From Desulfuromonas sp. SDB (lineage in GTDB: Bacteria > SDB-A), in contig LKUE01000013.1 in assembly GCA_001412365.1 (NCBI GenBank), forward strand, positions 1-17,677: a DNA stretch of 17,677 nucleotides, in the 5' to 3' direction. This document shows, piece by piece, positions 14,086-17,677 of the stretch. The notes beneath the pieces were generated by a model that saw nothing but the letters and a program-made list of their open reading frames with translations, had not been told where the DNA came from and searched no databases. Both the position numbers and the translations under genes were made by a program. How positions within the stretch are numbered: the stretch's first letter is position 1; each line of letters starts with the position of its first letter.

Positions 14086-15179
14086 TCAGAAAAGTACAAA
14101 TGGCAGTAATCGGAGGAGGTCCCGCCGGTTTGTCTGCGGCAGTAGCTGCAGCCAGTCAAGGAGTGACTGTGGAAATCTTTGACGATAATTTCATCCCCGG
14201 AGGACAGCTAATTAAACAGACTCATAAATTCTTCGGAGCAAAGCAGCATCTGTGCGGAACCAGGGGAATGGATATTGCCCAAATTCTCTTAGACCGGTGC
14301 ACCCAGCATAACGTCATCATCAATCAACAGGCAACAGTAACCGGAGTTTACGCAAACACTTTAGGAGTCCTCTATCCTGATAAATTTGAAGAAGTGGAAT
14401 TTAAGAGTTTAGTAGTGGCTACCGGCGCTTCTGAAAACATGATTAGATTTGTCAACAACGAATTACCGGGCATTTACGGGGCAGGAGCAATACAAACCCT
14501 GATGAATGTATTCGGGATCAGACCAGCACAGAATGTTTTAATGGTGGGTTCAGGCAACATAGGATTAATTGTCTCCTACCAGTTAAAGCAGGCTGAAGTA
14601 GAGGTTGAATGTATTGTGGAAGCCCTTCCCCAGGTGGGCGGTTATCAGGTACACGCTTCTAAAATTCAAAGAATGGGTATACCTATACTCACCAATCACA
14701 CTATTATCCGGGCAGAGGGCAATGAACAGGAAGGAGTCACCGGAGCAATTATATCTGAAATTGACAAAGATTTCAGACCAGTGCCGGGGACAGAAAAATA
14801 TTTATCTGTAGATACAATCTGTTTAGCAGTAGGATTAACTCCTCTGGCTGATCTCCTGGAACAATGTGGATGCAAAATGACTACCATCAGTGAACTTGGA
14901 GGCAGAGTGGCAGTTCACAATCACTACATGCAGACTTCACGACCTGATGTATTTCTGGCGGGAGATGTCAGCGGAATTGAAGAAGCGGTAACTGCCACCC
15001 TGGAAGGACAGCTGGCCGGTTTGGCTGCTGCTAAATATATGAACATCGGCAATCCCCTGATCATACAAAATAAGATGAATGAAATCCTGATTCAGCTCAA
15101 TGAATTCAGGGACGGTCCTTTTGGAGAAAAAGCTACTTACGGTTCACAAAGATTGCTGAAGGAGTACTCTTATGAGTGA
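14082..15179 (+). CDS. FAD/NAD(P)-binding subunit of the dehydrogenase complex (HcnB / proline dehydrogenase alpha type)
   Basis: This 365-residue two-dinucleotide-binding flavoprotein has an N-terminal FAD motif V-I-G-G-G-P-A-G-L-S-A-A (9-20), P-G-G-Q-L (39-43), A-T-G-A (113-116), a second nucleotide motif M-V-G-S-G-N-I-G (154-161), and the FAD-contacting L-A-G-D-V-S-G near the C-terminus. It resembles HcnB, the octopine oxidase subunit OoxA and the alpha subunit of archaeal dye-linked L-proline dehydrogenase. Those relatives are usually longer and often carry a C-terminal BFD iron-sulfur domain; here that domain is a separate gene at 15691. It overlaps its neighbours by four and eight bases. 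The natural electron acceptor is not evident from sequence. Confidence 0.85.
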   Translation: MIRKVQMAVIGGGPAGLSAAVAAASQGVTVEIFDDNFIPGGQLIKQTHKFFGAKQHLCGTRGMDIAQILLDRCTQHNVIINQQATVTGVYANTLGVLYPDKFEEVEFKSLVVATGASENMIRFVNNELPGIYGAGAIQTLMNVFGIRPAQNVLMVGSGNIGLIVSYQLKQAEVEVECIVEALPQVGGYQVHASKIQRMGIPILTNHTIIRAEGNEQEGVTGAIISEIDKDFRPVPGTEKYLSVDTICLAVGLTPLADLLEQCGCKMTTISELGGRVAVHNHYMQTSRPDVFLAGDVSGIEEAVTATLEGQLAGLAAAKYMNIGNPLIIQNKMNEILIQLNEFRDGPFGEKATYGSQRLLKEYSYE

Positions 15180-15681
15180 AGATCAAAACAATTTAAACCA
15201 TTCAACTATACCGGAATTTTTAACCGATATTTTGCCCCCGGAAGAAAGAATATTAAAAAGACCGGTGGCAATCATTGAATGTTTTCAAGAAATTCCCTGT
15301 AACCCCTGTGTGGATTCATGTCCCCAGAATGCAATCAGTATAGACGAGGGTATAAATCGTATACCCCAAATTGATTATGACCTTTGTACCGGATGCACCC
15401 TGTGTGTGCCTAAATGTCCCGGCTTGGCAATTTTTGTGGTGGGAGTAGATAAAGAAGATAAAACCAAAGGCAGTGTAACTATTCCCTATGAATTTAATGA
15501 TCTTCCCCAAATAGGCGAAGAAGTTATAGGGTTGAACCGCCAGGGTAAACCAGTTACTCCAGCTGTAGTGAAAAAAGTGATTGTAAGTAAAATTACCGAT
15601 AAAACTGCAGTAATAACTTTATCACTGCCATCTGAATTTATCCATGAAGTAAGATTCTTTAAAAGACAATCAAGTAAATGA
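15172..15681 (+). CDS. Dicluster 4Fe-4S ferredoxin subunit
   Basis: A 169-residue subunit with a central ferredoxin domain. The second cluster has the normal spacing C72-x2-C75-x2-C78-x3-C82-P. The first is unusual, C37-x5-C43-x2-C46-x3-C50-P. After it there is a C-terminal beta-rich extension (about 95-169) of unknown role. Its place between the FAD subunit and the BFD subunit, with an eight-base overlap upstream and a nine-base gap downstream, marks it as the electron-carrying ferredoxin of the complex, comparable to the PdhF subunit of archaeal four-subunit L-proline dehydrogenase. No membrane segment or signal peptide is present, so it is cytoplasmic. Confidence 0.85.
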   Translation: MSEDQNNLNHSTIPEFLTDILPPEERILKRPVAIIECFQEIPCNPCVDSCPQNAISIDEGINRIPQIDYDLCTGCTLCVPKCPGLAIFVVGVDKEDKTKGSVTIPYEFNDLPQIGEEVIGLNRQGKPVTPAVVKKVIVSKITDKTAVITLSLPSEFIHEVRFFKRQSSK

Positions 15682-15690
15682 GAGGAATTG

Positions 15691-16008
15691 ATGAAAGACG
15701 ATATAATTATCTGCAGATGCCAGGATGTAACTGAACAGGAAATTGTTGACGCTATAAAAAAATACAATCTTTCCACTGTAGATGAGGTAAAAAGAGTGAC
15801 CAGAGCAGGCATGGGGCACTGTCAAGGCAAAACCTGCCGGAAACTGGTTGAACAGATTTTAAGCAGAGAATTAAGCAGACCGGTAAGCGCTGACCAGTAT
15901 ACAACCTTACGTCCTCCCACCAGGGCAGTACCTCTTGATTTATTGGCAAATGCTGAGCAATCCTTTGATAAGGTGGTATCCAGAGGAAGAGGTGGGCATA
16001 ATGAGTAA
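15691..16008 (+). CDS. BFD-like 2Fe-2S subunit of the dehydrogenase complex
   Basis: This 105-residue protein begins with a BFD-type iron-sulfur domain. The cluster cysteines are C8-x-C10 (I-I-C-R-C-Q-D-V) and C44-x4-C49 (G-M-G-H-C-Q-G-K-T-C), the usual arrangement. The remaining 50 residues are a linker ending in R-A-V-P-L-D-L-L. In HcnB and OoxA this domain is the C-terminal part of the FAD subunit, so here the gene looks like a split-off piece with its own start. The ATG at 15691 has GAGGA four bases upstream, better placed than the in-frame TTG before it. It overlaps the next gene by eight bases. Confidence 0.87.
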   Translation: MKDDIIICRCQDVTEQEIVDAIKKYNLSTVDEVKRVTRAGMGHCQGKTCRKLVEQILSRELSRPVSADQYTTLRPPTRAVPLDLLANAEQSFDKVVSRGRGGHNE

Positions 16009-17155
16009 TCTTCCCAAAACTGCAGAGTTGGTAATTATTGGAGGAGGAGTAATAGGGACCTCTATCGCTTATGAACTTGCCAAAAGAGGGATGAAAGATA
16101 TTGTGCTGGTAGAGGGAGATACTATTTCCTCGGGTAGTACCGGACGCTGCGGAGGAGGAATTAGAGCCCAATGGTCAACTCCGGAAAATGTAAGATTGGC
16201 TATGGCTTCAGTGGAGAGATTTAAAAGCCTGGAATCCGAGCTGGAAACTGAACTGGAATTTGAGCAGGGTGGTTATCTGATTCTGGCTCATTCTGATCAG
16301 GAACTACAGCAATTTGAAAGCAATGTTAAGATGCAGAAGTCCTTAAATCTTGATGTTGATTTGATAACCCCTTCTCAAGCTAAGGAAATTGTTCCCAGTC
16401 TTAATATTGAAAAAATTACCGGAGCCACCTGGTGTCCATCCGACGGATCAATAAATCCCTTTTTGCTGAATTTTGCTTATGCCCGGGCAGCCAGGCAAAA
16501 AGGAGTCAAGATATTTCAGCACACCAAAGTTATTGGAATTGAACATAAAGCCCAAAAAATAACCGGGATTAATACTGACCAGGGCAAAATATCCACTAAT
16601 CAACTGGTTAACGCTGCAGGGGGCTATGCCGGTTTTATCGGCAAACTGGCAGGATTAGATCTCCCCGTAGTTCCCCACCGCCACGAAATTTTAGCTACTG
16701 AACAAATTAACCGATTTTTTAAAAATATGATAATGTCTTTTGAGTACAACTTGTATTTCCGTCAGGTCATGGATGGAGGGATCGTAGGCGGTCAAACCAA
16801 TCCGGGGGAATTACCCGGAACTGACATAAAATCCGGGCTGACTTTCCTCAAGGAAATGTCGGTTAAATTAACTCATTTCATACCAAAATTAAAACAAGTT
16901 AAAGTAATCCGCCAATGGGCAGGACTTTACTGCACTTCCCCTGATGCTCAACCTATACTGGGGAAAATTGAGAATTTAGCAGGATACTATCAAGCCATAG
17001 GATTCTCCGGCCACGGTCTTATGCTGGCTCCCCGCACTGCAGTATTGATGGCTAATTGCATTGCGGATCCGGATTTTCAAGATGAAGATTTATCCCGTTT
17101 AAATCTGGACAGATTTAAACATGGGATAGTCAGCGGAGAAAGATCAGTAGTATGA
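16001..17155 (+). CDS. DAO-family FAD-dependent amino-acid dehydrogenase subunit (HcnC / PDH beta type)
   Basis: This 384-residue flavoprotein of the D-amino-acid oxidase/glycine oxidase fold should be the substrate-oxidising subunit. It shows V-I-I-G-G-G-V-I-G-T-S (11-21), E38 for the ribose, G-S-T-G-R-C-G-G-G-I-R (45-55), and near the C-terminus R-Q-W-A-G and G-F-S-G-H-G-L-M-L-A-P, typical of sarcosine oxidase beta, glycine oxidase and dye-linked L-proline dehydrogenase. The G-R-C-G-G-G-I-R stretch is most like the proline dehydrogenase beta group. The substrate is probably a secondary or imino amino acid (proline, sarcosine, pipecolate, saccharopine or similar), which sequence cannot decide. 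The ATG at 16001 gives the normal N-terminus; an ORF start at 15935 lies inside the previous gene. It overlaps rbfA by four bases. Confidence 0.88.
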   Translation: MSNLPKTAELVIIGGGVIGTSIAYELAKRGMKDIVLVEGDTISSGSTGRCGGGIRAQWSTPENVRLAMASVERFKSLESELETELEFEQGGYLILAHSDQELQQFESNVKMQKSLNLDVDLITPSQAKEIVPSLNIEKITGATWCPSDGSINPFLLNFAYARAARQKGVKIFQHTKVIGIEHKAQKITGINTDQGKISTNQLVNAAGGYAGFIGKLAGLDLPVVPHRHEILATEQINRFFKNMIMSFEYNLYFRQVMDGGIVGGQTNPGELPGTDIKSGLTFLKEMSVKLTHFIPKLKQVKVIRQWAGLYCTSPDAQPILGKIENLAGYYQAIGFSGHGLMLAPRTAVLMANCIADPDFQDEDLSRLNLDRFKHGIVSGERSVV

Positions 17156-17511
17156 AAAAATCATTAAGAGTTAAAAGAGTCGAAGAAACAATTTTCAAGC
17201 AGCTTTCCTTGATTTTGGAAAATTATCTCCGGGATTTGGATTTCCCCATAACCACTATCGTGGGGGTTAATAGCGATCCCGGGCTGCAGCTGGTTAAAGT
17301 TAAAGTAAGTGTATATGGAGATAAACTGCAAAAAGAAAAAGTATTGGACTATCTCACTCAAAAAAAGAAACACATTCGCTACTTGCTGGCGGGGAAAATA
17401 AGAATTAAATATATGCCCGACCTGGAATTTTTAGAAGATACTAGTATAGACATGCTCAATAAAATCGAAAAAATCATTGAAGCTGAAAAAAAATCTGACC
17501 AGGATAATTAA
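17152..17511 (+). CDS. rbfA: Ribosome-binding factor A
   Basis: RbfA is a KH-fold protein needed for late maturation of the 30S subunit and 16S rRNA 5' end. The 119-residue protein has the usual opening K-K-S-L-R-V-K-R-V-E-E-T-I-F, the middle V-N-S-D-P-G-L-Q-L-V-K-V-K-V-S-V-Y-G, and the closing K-I-R-I-K-Y-M-P-D-L-E-F-L-E-D-T-S, all typical of RbfA. It starts inside the stop of the dehydrogenase subunit gene (ATGA) and its own stop overlaps the next start (TAATG). Normally infB lies just upstream; here the dehydrogenase gene takes that place. Confidence 0.92.
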   Translation: MKKSLRVKRVEETIFKQLSLILENYLRDLDFPITTIVGVNSDPGLQLVKVKVSVYGDKLQKEKVLDYLTQKKKHIRYLLAGKIRIKYMPDLEFLEDTSIDMLNKIEKIIEAEKKSDQDN

Positions 17512-17677
17512 TGTTCAATTTAACCGATATCTTCCAAGTAGAAAAATTGTTTGCCAACTCCAACTGCCGCAATGAATTATTTTCCTACCTTGATAACTGT
17601 GAAGGAGTGGATATATATACCCATGCTTCTCCAGATGGAGACGCCATAGGTTCGGCATTAGGTCTTTATTTTTTTAT
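17511..17677 (+). CDS. nrnA: DHH-family phosphoesterase, NrnA-like (partial, cut by window edge)
   Basis: The first 55 codons of this gene are present. After an N-terminal helix (L-F-S-Y-L-D-N-C) there is T-H-A-S-P-D-G-D-A-I-G-S-A-L-G-L (about 38-53), the first DHH-family motif with the metal-binding H and D residues. NrnA degrades short oligoribonucleotides and dephosphorylates pAp. The position immediately after rbfA, with a TAATG junction, is the common arrangement rbfA-nrnA-truB, which supports this assignment over other DHH proteins. The remaining catalytic motifs (DHH and DHHA1 domain) are outside the window. Confidence 0.8.
   Translation, partial: MFNLTDIFQVEKLFANSNCRNELFSYLDNCEGVDIYTHASPDGDAIGSALGLYFF

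Overview
The window is an AT-rich, tightly packed stretch of bacterial chromosome with 25 protein-coding genes (24 complete, one cut by the right edge) and one tRNA gene. The organism is very probably a diderm (Gram-negative type) bacterium. It carries split ADP-heptose synthesis genes of the LPS core type, two lipobox-bearing lipoproteins and a BatE-like protein. The visible promoters match the general sigma-70 consensus (TTGACA / TATAAT-like) rather than the Bacteroidetes type. The gene set, with amino-acid dehydrogenases and many Fe-S proteins, would suit an anaerobic amino-acid degrader such as a Cloacimonadota-like lineage, but that placement is an inference and is weak.

Layout. (1) 1-2456: leftward genes for a secreted beta-rich repeat protein, a secreted YbjN-like protein and a lipoprotein. 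A consensus promoter at the left edge points out of the window. (2) 2536-7155: a rightward run of promoter, tRNA-Val(GAC), intrinsic terminator, then thrS-infC-rpmI-rplT (with infC starting at a non-AUG codon), a lipoprotein gene, a ZapB-like coiled-coil gene and zapA. (3) 7152-12147: a leftward run, in transcription order ALDH7-type alpha-aminoadipic semialdehyde dehydrogenase, BatE-like protein, lysine-ketoglutarate reductase, yhbY, smpB and murI. It converges with zapA at a shared TTAA. (4) 12303-17677: a rightward run of rfaE1 and rfaE2 (heptose kinase and nucleotidyltransferase), a five-gene iron-sulfur flavin dehydrogenase complex, rbfA and the start of an nrnA-like DHH phosphoesterase gene. 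From rfaE2 onward nearly every stop overlaps the next start.

How they work together. Region 2 couples tRNA charging, translation initiation, ribosomal proteins and Z-ring assembly. Region 3 holds the first and last enzymes of the saccharopine route of lysine breakdown, without the saccharopine-cleaving enzyme. Region 4 holds a multi-subunit D-amino-acid-oxidase-fold dehydrogenase of the proline dehydrogenase, hydrogen cyanide synthase and sarcosine oxidase group, whose substrate cannot be read from sequence. It could be an imino- or secondary-amine oxidiser, and one speculative possibility is that it supplies the missing lysine step. No gene-free stretch exceeds 300 bases. No CRISPR array, transposase, phage gene or clear genomic island was seen. 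The most unusual points are the AUU-initiated infC with an extra loop in IF3, the split five-subunit flavoprotein complex placed where infB would usually precede rbfA, the incomplete lysine pathway, and several promoter/operator-like arrangements.
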